A program made the translations under genes and the position numbers. A model generated the notes under the pieces. The model did not search any database. It was given only the letters and a program-made list of their open reading frames with translations, and was not told where the DNA came from. From Epinephelus fuscoguttatus (taxonomy: Eukaryota; Chordata; Actinopteri; Perciformes; Serranidae), in assembly GCF_011397635.1 (NCBI RefSeq), contig NC_064764.1, forward strand, positions 40,352,955 through 40,416,954: 64,000 bases of DNA, given 5' to 3'. Shown here piece by piece: positions 35,338 to 47,150 of the stretch (position 1 is the stretch's first letter; each line of letters opens with the position of its first letter).

Positions 35338-38300
35338 ATGCCAACTACAAACAAAAAGAAGCAGAAGAAGGGGAGAGACACCGCGGTAAATCTGACTTTA
35401 CTTTCCTCTACTTGCTGCTTATTTACTGTTAATGTTAGAGCTAGCAAACCTGATATCAAACGTATGTAAAATTTTTGGTACTTGTACTTTATTTGGGTAA
35501 CTTATTTCTGTTGCATGGCACCATGTAGCTCAACACTACTGCAGCTCAGAAGGGTAATGTTGTGCTTTTCATTTTAATTAACAGCTTCAGTTACTTCACA
35601 AATAAAGATTTCACATGCAAACTTGATGCTCTTATAGGATATGAAGCTTTGATATAGATTAAACTACCCCAAACGATGTTTAAAACACCTTAAAAATTAG
35701 TAATAATGAAGAAAATAGTTAGTGTAGCTGCGTTTAGAAGACAGGCTGGTTCAGCTCTGTCCACAGAGACAGGAGGTAGAGCAACATGAGAACAAACTTC
35801 ATAACAAAAATTAAATGTAAACTAAGATTTTGATTGACTCTCTGGCCAGATTGAAGTGCAACATCTACTTGGAGAAATAGTGCCAGTTCCACAGATGCAG
35901 CAAAATGTGTCAGTGCATGTCACAGCCTGAGAGACAACCAACACAACCTACAGATCATCTCATCACAGATCACACTCTGCCTTTGTATTTACTCCTTCAC
36001 TTAATGTTTTTTCTTTAATTTTGTATTAATACTTTACTATTAATTGTTCCTTAAATAAGTTAATTACCTATTATATCCCATTGCAGTTAATTGAATTCAC
36101 TTTCTTAAATTGTAATTGTGGGGGCGTCGGTGGCTTAGTGGTAGAGCAGGCGCCCCATGTGCAAAGGCTGTTGCCGCAGCGGCCCGGGTTCGAGTCCAGC
36201 CTGTGGCCCTTTGCCGCATGTCACTCCCTCTCTCTCTCCCCCTTCACATTTCACTGTCCTATCAATTAAAGGCAAAAAATGCCCTAAAAAAAATTGTAAT
36301 TGTGCTTTGGCAACACATATGAAATGTCTTGCCACTAAAGCTTATTGAATTGAAATATAAGTGACTGTAAAATATCAGATGCTCTTCAAGGAAAGGACCA
36401 ACAGTCATGTGAGAATTAAAAGCAATGCCTGTCCCAGTTTAGAGTAGAGTAGAGGTCCATGGTATGAGCTGGGATAATCTTTTATTCACATGTATGAATA
36501 AAGAATTTTTAACCATAATCAGAGTGCCTTGGATGCCTTGTTTGACTCTCAGCCCGCACCATGGACATCTACACTGAGTAAGCAGGGACAGTCATTGCTT
36601 TCTATTCTTATGTACTCACTCCTTGTGATTAACATGTAGACTTGGGTGCACATACACAGTAAGAGCCTGAATGTAAATGTATAGATATGGATAAAATGCA
36701 GATTAGATTTACTACTGGCAGAAAGTAGCCTGACTCAAACTGGTTACAGGCTGAGGCATCTGCAGTATAAAGACTCTGTTGAGTTGTTTGTTTTTTTTGT
36801 GTGTGTGGCTGGACCCAGGTACAGGGGACCAATGACAGCAGTGTGGTGAGCAAGGTGTCTGCTGCAGCGCAGGGCTACTTCCAGGATGTCTTCCTCCAAC
36901 ACTTTGTGTGTAAAGTGGCCAGGAGGGCCCCGCTCATCAACAGGTCAGCGGTGCATGGGACTCAGTGATCGAGGTCACAGTCACTTTATTAAACACACAA
37001 TGTACCTTTGCAGGAGTTGGCCTTGGTTGAAAATGGCGGTGTGATTTATGAACATGCACTGACAAAGAACCGCCTCACACTTGGGGTAGGATGAAATTAA
37101 TCTTATGTGCAACGGAAGAGTGCAGGTGGAACAACGGTACAACAAGCACAGATCACATATCATCACATCACACTGTGTACTGTGGGATGATGCATAAAGC
37201 AGGTCTGATGTTTCCTGCTTTACATAAATACCCACTAAGGTTTCAAAAGACTTATATGTACTGCAAGGTGATAAAAAATTGTTAAGTATTAATAATGACA
37301 GAATGACATCAAAAAAATGAATGACAAATCAGAAGGCCTGGGATTAGGACTGTAACTACAGTACCACTTATTTTTACTCTGGATTGATCTAAAGTATTTT
37401 TTCTTGGTTATAAAACATTAGAAAGTTTTTCTTAGAACTCAATATTATGTCCTCATATTGTATACAGTTGTAAACAGATCACAGTGTATGATAATAACAA
37501 CAACAATAATGTGTTGTCAAATTAAAGTCTTTCGTGTATCCGCACATTTCAGGGGCTACTACGTGCGCTGGCGAGCTGTGGACCACTGTGTGAGGAGGTT
37601 CCTACACATCACTGAAAACTGCCCCAAAAGACAGGCAAGTTACAGCATCATGTCCAACACTGTTTTATATAGAAGGTTTGCATTATGAAGGGTGGCATTA
37701 TTTATTTACCATCATTTGTCTGTCTCTGACATTATCTTTCCCCTCTTGTTAGATTTTGTCTTTGGGCGCAGGATTCGACTCTGTGTATTTCCGCCTGCAC
37801 GCAGCTGAAGCACTCGACAGGGCTGTTGTTTTTGAGGTGGATTTTCCTGATGTCAGCCGGCGCAAGGCTGCTCTTATCAACTCTAATAATACACTGAGGG
37901 AGATGTTAGACCCCCATCTACCTTCTCTGACAGGTTTGTCATTCCGTCACACACTTCACTGAGATTCAAAGAGATGTTCTTTGTCATATATCATAATGTT
38001 ATATTCATGAGCATAAACCTGTGTGTGTTCAGGACCTGTATTTGTGTCCAGTGGTCAGTACCGTCTGCTCGGGGTGGATGTTAGAGAGGAGTCCCAGGTG
38101 GAGGAGGCTCTGGGTGCAGCTGGGCTGGACTGGGCTGCCCCCACCCTAATTCTCTCTGAAGTGGTGCTCACCTACATGGAGACACAGTGGTAAGGACTGC
38201 TGTTTGGTATATAAGCTATATGCTGCAGCTCTAATGAGAATGTTTTCATGCCTCCGTGCCGGTGATAGCTGTGGCCAGAGGCATCGTGTTTTCGGGTTGT

Positions 38301-41139
38301 CCGTTTGTTACGTGATTTTCGTGAGTGCAATATCTCAAGAACGCCTTAAGGGAATTTCCACAGATTTGCACAAACGTTTATTTGGGCCCAACCATGAACT
38401 GATTAGATTTTGGTGGTCAAATTTCAAGGTTACTGTGACATCACAAAACACGTTTTTGGCCTAACTAAAATTTCACACTAATAGGACAAAATGAGGTGAT
38501 GACATTTTATTTCCACAAGGTCAAAAGTCAACTTCAGCGTGACATCTCGGTGTTCTGCAAAAACACATTTCTGGCATTACTCCATTTGAAGTATTGTCAA
38601 CAGTCATGGCTCCATATGAGTGGACAGACATGGATGTAAACTATAACTGCAGCTTGACTGGTTTGCGGAGGCACACAACCGCGAGACAGTAATTCTAGTC
38701 TGTTTCATGTTTTGTCTTCCAGGTCAGATGCTGTTATTCGCTGGGCGTCAAAGCACCTGCCACAGTCACTCTTTGTGATGTATGAGCAGATACATCCACA
38801 CGATCCCTTCGGTCGGATCATGCAGGATCATTTCTTGAAGCTGAACTCAACTCTGCATGCCCTTCAACTTTACCCGGACACTGCTGCTCAGAGGCGCCGC
38901 TTCCTGGGCAAGGCCAGTACATTCTTTAAACTGTGTCTTGTTACTGTTGCTATTTGCTCTGTGCTGACAAGTGTTTAATCAGATGGTATCGTGGTGTTTT
39001 TGTCTTCAGGGCTGGGAGCAGTGTGTGTGTCTGGATATGAATGACTTCTACCTCGGGCTGGTATCTGAGGAGGAGAGAGGCAGAGTGGAGAGCCTGGAGC
39101 CTTTTGATGAATACGAGGTTAGCTGTTCAAATGTCTTCTTATTTTGTGGCTTCGTGCGTGTCTCTCTGTTTTATAAAATCAAACCTCCTCGTAATAATAT
39201 TAAACCTGGTGACATCTTGTCAACATTCAGGAGTGGCACCAGAAATGTTCCCACTACTTCATCCTCACTGCATCTCAAGGCTCTTTGATGGCACAGGTTT
39301 TACTCAAGCCTGCTCCAGGTAGCTACCACTTTATTTCCCTCTTATAGAAACCCACAGTTCCTACTTTCAACTAACAATGTTTTGTTGTTTGGCTCAGTAT
39401 CTCCAGTGTCATCCTTCTGCCCATCTTGGAGCTCCACAGCCCTGAGTGTGCAGACCGTACCAGTTTGTATGGAGGGGCTGGGGATGGCATCCACCTTGGT
39501 GAGCCTGGGGCAGGTCCTGCTAACAGGAGGCTCAAGTAGAGGAGGCAGGGGGCCAGTGACCTGGATCCTCCTGAGGGGCCAGGAAGGCTGGAGATCTGTT
39601 GGTGTTGAACCATCAGTTGATTTAGGTGAGAGAGCTGCTTCTGATTTTTTGGTTCTCTGTCAGTAGGTGTTTTTGCTCCTACACTACAATGGAATCAGCA
39701 ATTTAACACTCACGCAGGACTCAGAGTGCCTGGAAATTTCTCTCCAAATCCCAGTATAGCAGGCTTGTAGTCATCAGATTTATTTATAAAACACATTTAA
39801 AAACAGCAAACGTTGACTTAAGTGCTTCGCAAAGAAATAAAAGCAGTGATTGGTCACCAGATCTGGGGGGTCAGAAAGTGGAATAGGAGATGAGCAGTTC
39901 AAAAATATAAGCAAGCACTTTAGAAAACAAATAAAAGAGTTTTGAAATCAATTCTGTGAAGAGAGGCCAGCTCTGGGGTGATATGGTCTCTCTTCCTGGT
40001 ACCAATGAGGAGCTGCATTTTTAACAAGCTGCGAGCGGGACAGGAGGATGTTGACACTGCATAGATCACAAGGTTTGAGCAAGAGGTAAAGCTGAGTGTC
40101 GTCACTTTCTAAAAATAGACCCCAAAGGAAGCATATACAAGTAAAATAAAATGGGGCCTAATATGGAGCCTTGTGGTACACCACAGGAAATGGGTACAGA
40201 GGAAGAGGACACATTGTCGACTGAAACAGAGGCAGCTCGGTTTTGTACGTAGGAGGCAAACCACTGTAGGGTCAGTCCCTGAATGCACACAACATGCTGA
40301 AGACGGTCCAAGAGGACTAAGTGATCAATAGAGTCGAAGGCAGCCAAGACGTCTATAAGAATTAATACTGTGTTATTTCCTGTAGCACTGAACAAAGCAT
40401 CTGCTCAAAATTATTTGTTCAGAAAAGCTAGTTGGTGTTAGTATAACAAATTATCTCTCTAGCTGTGTTATCAAAAGTAAAGTGAGACTGATTTTACTTT
40501 CAGTGTGAACAGATGGTTGTTGTGTTTCCTTCTCCCAGGTGTGCGACTCTACCACACAGCTACCTCTCTTCCTGGAGGAGGTATCGTCATATATGGTGGT
40601 CGCTCCTCCCCACTCAACCCAACCAGAGGCCTTTTCAGAGTCATGCTGGACCCCGGTGGTCCACCTGATCCTCCCGACTCAGAGGACAGAGAAACGGTGA
40701 AACTTAATGTAGAGCAGGTGGTCTGTACGGGAGATCCACCGCCGCCAAGATGGAGGCACACTGCTACTGCAGTCAGTCGCAAAGGTGAGATATAAAACAG
40801 GAAGTTTTGTGTGATTTCTGTCTCTCACTCATTTATTTTCAGCCTGCACAATAAAGCTTTCTCATTTTGTCTGTAGGCAAAGACTTTCTGTTTGTGTTTG
40901 GTGGAAAGAACGAATCAGAGGCAGTTCTGGCTGACGGATACTTCCTGTGTCTAAACCAGCAGCACTGGACTGAGGTCAGTGTCTTTTCAAAACCCTTTCA
41001 AAGCTATTTTTTGGGTTCCAGTGAGAACCAAATTTGTTGATTCTGAACAAAATTATTTTTTGACGAAATGCCCCAAACGGTTCAACATTAAGTGGGGGAA
41101 CTGGTACTGAACCTGTTCCATGTTGGAGGAAAAGAGGTA

Positions 41140-41210
<71 letters not shown>

Positions 41211-43183
41211 TATTTGCAGGTCCCGGTAGAGGGAGCAGCACCAGAGGCTCGTCATTCCCACTCAGCATGTTCCTATCAGGGAGGTGTGGTGGTGTTTGGA
41301 GGACTAGACCGAAGAGGAGTGCCACTGGGAGACACAGCAGTGTTAAGGCCAACTGACAGAGGCTTCTCCTGGGAGAGGATAGAGGTGCAGCCTCCTCCTG
41401 TTCCCAGGTCTGATGTTTTTCTAACCCTCCCCATCATTCACTTCATCAAATCCAAACTCTTAAGACCGTGTCCTGAAGTTTCTATTTAAGGAAAGCACCT
41501 GCTGTTTGCTGTGTTTCAGGTACTCTCATTCTGCCCATGTGATCGGTGAAAAGCTGGTTGTGGTCGGTGGAGTGTGGCTGCATTCAGATGGTGTACCTGG
41601 TGTCATCATGATCAACCTCGCCACACGCAGCAGTGTGGAATTCAGTCTGGACACGGTCAGTTCATATGTATTTCTAAGATACCGATATTACGACAGTGGC
41701 TGTAACTGATATTCAGTGGCTTTCACCACAGGTGCTAAACATCTGGGGTTATTGCCCAAAAAGTGGCATCAAGTGCTACACAAAGTACATTTTTATCAAT
41801 GCATTTTTATTGATCATGTTGCCTTAGGATGGATCTGTAGACCCTTTTATAACCGACATTATTGAATAAATGTCCGGTTGTTGCTTGTTCAGTTGTCAGA
41901 ACTGAGATTCCAGCAGCAGACTCAGGTTCTACGGGGTCGGACATTAACTTTGTGTTCATCTGCCACTGTGGCTGGTGGATTCCAAGCCACTGAATAGATT
42001 ATTATTATTGTTTTGGCTGATGAGTGAAGCAAATTTAGCAGCCATTCACATGTTTTACCAACTTTCTGCTGGTGACTGGTGCTAATTTCCAACCATGATC
42101 ACAACTGTTTCAGAGCAAAAGGTGTTTTGGTTTAAGGAGTGACCATGTCAGCTGGTGACTTTCAGCCGGATGCGTTTGTAGTTGCTCGTTGTAACTTGGC
42201 ACAGATAGTAAACTTATATGAGTACTATGTAATTAGAATTGATTTAAGTTAAATTGGAGGCTTTTACAAGGACGCCTACATGTTCACATGTTGCCTTCGA
42301 TACCAGCAACCACGACACATTCGGCTAAAACCAGTTTACATAGTCACTTGTTAAACGGAAACACTGGCGACATCTCTGGCTGCGAGCCTTAAAACGTTGA
42401 CTACCACTGGACTGAGGACAGGATCAAGAGTTCTCGAGCTACAGTGAAACAAGCAGAATTCATGCTTGGATAACAACTATCATTGAGCTCTGAACTATGC
42501 TCGCTAGCACACCAACAACACAAAATGCAGGTACAGACTTCTGTCAGGACATCACGTTAGTGTTTTTTAGGTTTGTTAATTACAGCACAAGCTTCATACA
42601 GAGTCGTCTTGTGTCCTTATCTTTGACTTTAAGACACAAATTCTGAGTCTGTCATGGCATTTGACATTCTGCACATAACCATTTATAAAGTAGTCAGTAG
42701 CATTTAGTGACTCGTATGGTCATAATTTCTCGCTGACGTACATGCTAACCCGACATTTCTCCACCGAATACATGTACATATCTGACCACTCTGAGTATTG
42801 GGCTACTTGCTAATGTCTTCAACCCACTATCAGCTAAATTGTTTATGTAGCATTAGCAGTCTTTGATGGTTAATGCTCTGCATAGCTTGACAAGTTGCTG
42901 CACTCTGCTATACTTCTGTTGCCAAACTGCATGCGCATCATCATCAAACTGTACAAAGGTCAAATAGACAAGACGCTGGGTGATAACTCCCTGTGTGTGG
43001 GTCTTCTGTCATCTCTAGACCTCTGTGCCCTGGCCTCTGATGCTGCACTCATTCTGCTCTGAGCTGACGGACTCCGAAGAACCAGAGCTGCTCCTAATAG
43101 GCGGGGGAGGAAACTGTTTCTCTTTTGGGACTCACTTCAACCCTCAGCCTGTGACTGTGGACCTCAGACCTGTGCTGGGATGA
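35338..43183 (+). CDS. lcmt2: tRNA wybutosine-synthesizing protein 4 (leucine carboxyl methyltransferase 2)
   Basis: Complete, 14 coding exons, 679 residues (human 686): 35338-35385, 36819-36943, 37553-37634, 37753-37933, 38033-38189, 38723-38912, 39010-39117, 39231-39318, 39398-39625, 40539-40784, 40877-40974, 41220-41407, 41520-41655, 43019-43183. TYW4/LCMT2 uses S-adenosylmethionine to methylate and methoxycarbonylate the wybutosine precursor at position 37 of tRNA-Phe. The N-terminal half is the methyltransferase: [13 protein letters not shown], the SAM-binding [14 protein letters not shown] from residue 87, [13 protein letters not shown], and DMNDFY. From about residue 300 the protein is a kelch-type propeller with repeated GG blades ([28 protein letters not shown]), ending [18 protein letters not shown]. 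Two donors are GC rather than GT (after 37634 and 38912). The gene is intronless in mammals. Confidence 0.94.
36121..36290 (+). mobile_element. tRNA-derived SINE with perfect target duplication
   Basis: The head resembles a tRNA gene with a pol III A box (TGGCTTAGTGGTAGAGC) and B box (GGTTCGAGTCC). It is followed by a body with CTTTGCCGCATGTCACTCCC and CTCTCT, then AAAAAATGCCCTAAAAAA. The 14-bp AAATTGTAATTGTG is identical on both sides (36107-36120 and 36291-36304). The identical flanks point to a fairly recent insertion. It lies in lcmt2 intron 1. The tRNA-like part is not a functional tRNA gene. Confidence 0.85.
38221..38700. repeat. Dispersed repeat, copy 1 (lcmt2 intron 5)
   Basis: It shares long stretches with the dnajb11 intron at about 62650-63300, among them ATAGCTGTGGCCAGAGGCAT, ATCTCAAGAACGCCTT, CAACCATGAACTGATTAGAT and the GACATGGATGTAAACT region. 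It is non-coding and fills most of the 533-base intron. Confidence 0.75.
39900..40395 (-). mobile_element. L2-like LINE reverse transcriptase fragment
   Basis: The minus strand encodes a reverse transcriptase piece: [15 protein letters not shown] (motif A, with the LxAAFD pattern), [12 protein letters not shown], and [14 protein letters not shown] (fingers/palm region B). A second frame further on encodes [16 protein letters not shown] and [11 protein letters not shown], the following part of such elements. The YxDD motif region is missing between them. A 5'- and internally broken copy in lcmt2 intron 9. L2/CR1 group by pattern; exact clade uncertain. Confidence 0.8.
41143..41208. repeat. GT microsatellite at the lcmt2 exon 12 acceptor
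   Basis: Thirty-three uninterrupted GT units end 11 bases before exon 12 (41220), separated only by ATTATTTGCAG. The acceptor therefore has a UG repeat where a pyrimidine tract is usual. Confidence 0.92.
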
Positions 43184-43554
43184 AGCAGCCTTAAGGGTTT
43201 CTGTGAAACTGTTAAGCTGCTCAAATTAGTGACTTAAAGTGAACCAACTATCAGACATCTCAAACAGGATATAATGGACGTTATTTGGGACATTCTGAAT
43301 AGAGCTTACGTCTCCAGGCACTTGTTATTATTGAGCCCTGATGTGTGGATGTCTACAGTGAGTATGCAGGTTGAAAAGACATTAAACATTTCATGCATAG
43401 AAAAATCCAAAGAGACGTCCTTGGTCTGCTTATTGGACAGGCTTTTATTTGCGAGACCTCAGTTCAAAATCACAAAATAATGTAGTAAATTAAAATCATG
43501 GTCAAATATCGACATAGCAGGTTGCTTTCTTTTAGATTTTGGATGGAGGTGAAA
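43184..43554. other. Tail-to-tail spacer of lcmt2 and crygs
   Basis: The two stop codons face each other across 371 bases that must hold both 3' UTRs. The crygs signal is at 43444-43449. ATTAAA near 43380 on the plus strand may serve lcmt2. The two transcripts may overlap. Confidence 0.6.
43444..43449 (-). terminator. Poly(A) signal of crygs
   Basis: AATAAA on the minus strand, about 106 bases after the crygs stop codon, a normal distance for the short 3' UTR of a crystallin gene. Confidence 0.65.
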
Positions 43555-45180
43555 TCATTCAGTGAAGCGCCTGAAGGACTGGACCGCAGGACTGACGGCA
43601 CCCCAGTCGCCAGGCTTGCGGTATTCCCCCTTCTCCAGGAAGTATTGCCGTCCGCGGTAGTTGGGGTGCTCGTAGAAGACCCACCAGCCGTCGAACACCT
43701 TGCAGGAGTTGACCTCCCTCCAGCGGAACTTCTCCAGTAGAGAGGGGCAGTCCTCTGTGGCCTCGAAGGCCTGGCCCCCGAAGTCGGCCTTCTCATACAG
43801 CTGCATCTTGTACAGGGTCCCACTGGTCTGGAAGGGGACGGGAGGAAGCAGGGGAGGTGGTGACAGGGTTAAAGTGGAAGAAGGGTGGAAAGGGGACGCA
43901 GGTGGAGAGTGGTGGTTAGTGCAGGGGGTTGGGGTAGAGTCGGGAGGGGTTGTGGGGGAAGAGAAAGGGAGAAGGGGAGATATGTAGGGAGATGAGATGT
44001 GCATCTGACAAAAGGAAAATGTTTGTAGCATTGCATGTATAATTAGACTCATCATGGTTATCTGGTGTGACGCACCACATCAATCAGATAACTGACTTCT
44101 GTTGCTGCATTTATAAATAGCACAACACTGCACACATGCTCGTACTAACAAGATTGATTTTTGTATGAAAGTGAGGTCCCTGATTCTGCCTGCAGGCTGT
44201 GGGTCGGCTGGACCGAAGCCCGATCATACAAATAGACTGAGCCACGTATTGGTCTCCATCGACGAAGCCCTGCAGTCACTGGGAGCATCAACACCATCCC
44301 ATGACCTCTGTGCTGTGCCTGTCAGTGTGTTCTACTCTCCTGCGCTCACTGTGGCTTTTATCAGCTCACTCAGACAGCCTGAGTCATGCACCTTAAGTTC
44401 ATAACCCACACAGAGCTTCACACCCAATCCTTCTGTAGGTCAAATCTGGACAGGTTAGTGCACGCAGTGTTCCACACACTCAGTGAAATAGGTCAGCAGT
44501 GCAGATCACAGGCGACTTACAAAGTGGACCATCTTGCAGGAGCTGAGGCGGTCGTTGAGGCCCATCCAGCGCTGGTACTCTGGGTACTCCCCCCTAGTCA
44601 GGACATACTGGTAGCCCATGTAGTTGGGCCGCTCGTACACCACCCAGGCCCCACTCTCAACCCGGATGGAGTTGCAGCGGCTCAGGTAGGCGTGGAAGTC
44701 CGAGCAGTCGCTGTCGCACTCGTAGCGACGGCCCTGGAAGTTCTTGTCCTCATAGAAGACAATCTGGGGGACGACACATGGGAGTCTTAGCTCTCTTCCA
44801 TATTTCACATTGGGTGGTTCATCTCAGAGAGGTCAGATATTTCCTGAGCAACCACACAAACTTTACAATAAGCTTTTCTGACTTCATAAAGGCTTGAAAA
44901 GCATTCTTTTGGCAGTGTTTTACAGCAGATAGTGCAGCTTTAAGTTCAAGCTGACTGAAGCCATCAGCACCTATACCTGTCCAGTCCTGTCAGCAACACT
45001 CGCCTCACCTGTGAACCAGTTTAAAATAGGTTCAAACCCCAGTAACACCTCCAGAGAGGGTCACGTAAGCAGCCGTAGCCATGACCTAAAGCCACACAGT
45101 CATACTTCAGCTCCATGCCACAGTGTTACCTGACTCTATGTCAGTGCCAGTCCCACTCTGTCTGAACTCACCCTGCCCAT
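43555..45180 (-). CDS. crygs: Gamma-S crystallin
   Basis: Complete, 3 exons, 174 residues (human CRYGS 178): 45172-45180 (9 bases, MGR), 44521-44763, 43555-43827. It is a structural, highly soluble lens protein. Exon 2 holds the N-terminal domain with Greek keys 1 and 2 ([52 protein letters not shown]). Exon 3 holds keys 3 and 4 ([40 protein letters not shown]) and ends [12 protein letters not shown]. The one-domain-per-exon layout with a tiny first exon is the classic gamma-crystallin structure. The N-terminal arm is only MGR, shorter than the mammalian arm. The very close match of [12 protein letters not shown] and [13 protein letters not shown] to mammalian CRYGS, together with tbccd1 as the neighbour, supports gamma-S over the fish gamma-M group. 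The upstream TATA box is listed separately. Confidence 0.93.
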
Positions 45181-45268
45181 CTTGATGTAATGTGTAGGAT
45201 AGCCTTGGTGATGGCGGTGGTGGTCCTTCCCCTGAGGTCTCGATGTTGCACTGTCCCCTCTCCGGTCC

Positions 45269-45277
45269 CTTTTATAT
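45269..45277 (-). promoter_or_regulatory. crygs TATA box
   Basis: ATATAAAAG on the minus strand, about 90 bases before the crygs ATG, placing transcription start near 45240. Crystallin promoters are normally TATA-driven. TGAGTCA at about 45362-45368 is an AP-1/Maf half-site and could be the lens enhancer element, but this is only a guess. Confidence 0.65.
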
Positions 45278-45639
45278 CCCCACTTCCCCACATTTATAAA
45301 CAGCAACAGTGGAGGCAAAAGGGGAACAATCGCTTTGTCATGAAAATGAGATCCAAAAATTGAGTCAGTGATTCTAGTGCTATTCAGTTTTTCCAGAAAA
45401 GCGAGGAAGGATTACGGCATAATGGCCGGGCATGGTAAGCGTCCATTGACCCCACTTCTGTACTGGCTGGGTCCAGTGCCCACCCCTCGCTGCGGCTCTC
45501 GCACCGTGCCATGTGTTACACATGCCAGCTCCAGCAGCTTGCCCCCACCTGGAGAGGACCTGCCAGCTCATGACTTATTCTGCCTTATGGATGAATCCAG
45601 ACAGAGCAGAGTCCACAGGTGGAGGAGGTGCTCAGAAAT

Positions 45640-46230
45640 ATGTCAGAAGTAGAAGCAGCAAAACCACACAGTAAAAATACTCCATTACAAGTAAAAAGTC
45701 CTCCGTCAAAATCTCACTGAGATTAAAGTGCAGAAATATTAACAGCAAAGTTCACTTAGAAGGATCAAAAGTACTCTTTCAGAAAAAAAGCCCCAGTGGG
45801 TGATATTAATGCTTATATCTTATTATATATTGAATTATTATCACTAATGCAGCCATTTAAAGCAGCATTTTATCATAGTTTTTGGTCCATGTGGAACTAA
45901 TTTTATCTATTTTACATACTGTAGGGTTGTGCGTAACAGCAAAGTAAGTTGTATCTATAGTGGCAGAGTTCTGAGTGTATTACAGAAATATAAAGTGGCA
46001 CAAAATGGAAATACTCAAGAAAAAACACCTAACTTAAGGTTTCACCCAGTGATGGAAGCAGAACGCACATCTTTAACTTAACCAAAAGTAGCATTGGTAC
46101 AGTGTATAAATACTGCATTCAAAATCTGAAGGAAAAGTTCTTAAGTGTAAGCATCAAAATATACTTAAAGTACCAAAATAAAAGTACTTATTGGATCATA
46201 ATTATTTATGCATTCATGTGTTCATCACGT
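45640..46230. repeat. Dispersed fish repeat with AAAGTAC motifs
   Basis: It contains AAAAATACTCCATTACAAGT, AAAGTCCTCCGTCAAAATCTC and, further on, ATACTTAAAGTACCAAAATA and AAAAGTACTT. These strings are familiar from abundant non-autonomous repeats of teleosts. Boundaries are approximate. Non-coding. Confidence 0.5.
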
Positions 46231-46744
46231 TCATGTTGCAGCTGGTAAAAGTGGAGATAATTTTTTATATACTGCTGAGTACCTAACACAACAATAATAA
46301 TACATAATAATTTGTAAGTTGATTATATTTTGTATTAGTAATTTAAATCTGCAAATTAACTAATGCCAAAGAAATGTAGTGGAGTAAAAACAGGGTGTCT
46401 ACAGGTATCTTACACTTAAATTTAATCTATTTTAAGACCTTCTTAAGATTATTTAAAACCAGATTTTTGGACAAATCATCTTTTTCTTGTTCAGGGGTAG
46501 GTTTTATGTGGGTATATAATCATTAGAGTGAGTTAGGTTAATCTACATTTGCCAACAGGTAGGTGAAAAGTAAAAAGACTATTAGGTTCAAAGGTTTAGA
46601 GATTTGGTGCATCAGACACTTTGGTGCAGAAGAGCGTGACTTATTTTGACAAAATGAAATTAAAAGATGGATAAATGAAATTACGTAAAATGTTTGTGGC
46701 AATTAAGACCTTATAAAATCAAATTTAAGGCTATTCAATGACTG

Positions 46745-47150
46745 TTCTGCTGCCCGGATCAACCCACACCAAATCATCCGACCACATCACCCCCATTTTT
46801 ATCCAGCTGCACTGGCTTCCTGTTCAGTACTGAATTGACTACAAAAACCTTCTGCTCACTTTCAAAGCCCTCCACAGCCTAGCTCCCACTTATCTCTCTG
46901 ACCTTCCCCAGGAGTACGCCCCCTCCCGCTCCCTGCACTCCTCCTCTGCTGGTCTCCTGACCATCCCCACCTCACGCCTCAGCACCATGGGTGCCAGGGC
47001 TTTAAGCAGCACCGCCCCCAGGCTCTGGAGCTCCCTACCTCCACACATTCGACAGTCTGACAGCATAACATCCTTTGAATCCCATCTCAGAACCCACCTG
47101 TTCAGACTGGCTTATGCACCTGAACACAGACTATTATATTATCACAATAC
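46745..47150 (+). mobile_element. L2-like LINE, C-terminal end of ORF2
   Basis: The plus strand encodes HHITPIFIQLHWLPVQY, then after a stop LLTFKALHSLAPTYLSDLPQ, YAPSRSLHSSSAGLLTIPTS, GARALSSTAPRLWSSLPPHI and SFESHLRTHLFRLAY, the usual C-terminal end of fish L2 elements. It is truncated at the 5' side and carries at least one stop. It seems a different copy of the same broad group as the lcmt2 intron 9 fragment. Confidence 0.82.

Noticed and set aside
36121-36210. Possible tRNA gene
   Set aside because: A and B boxes are present, but the body continues into a SINE tail flanked by target duplications and a proper cloverleaf is not evident.
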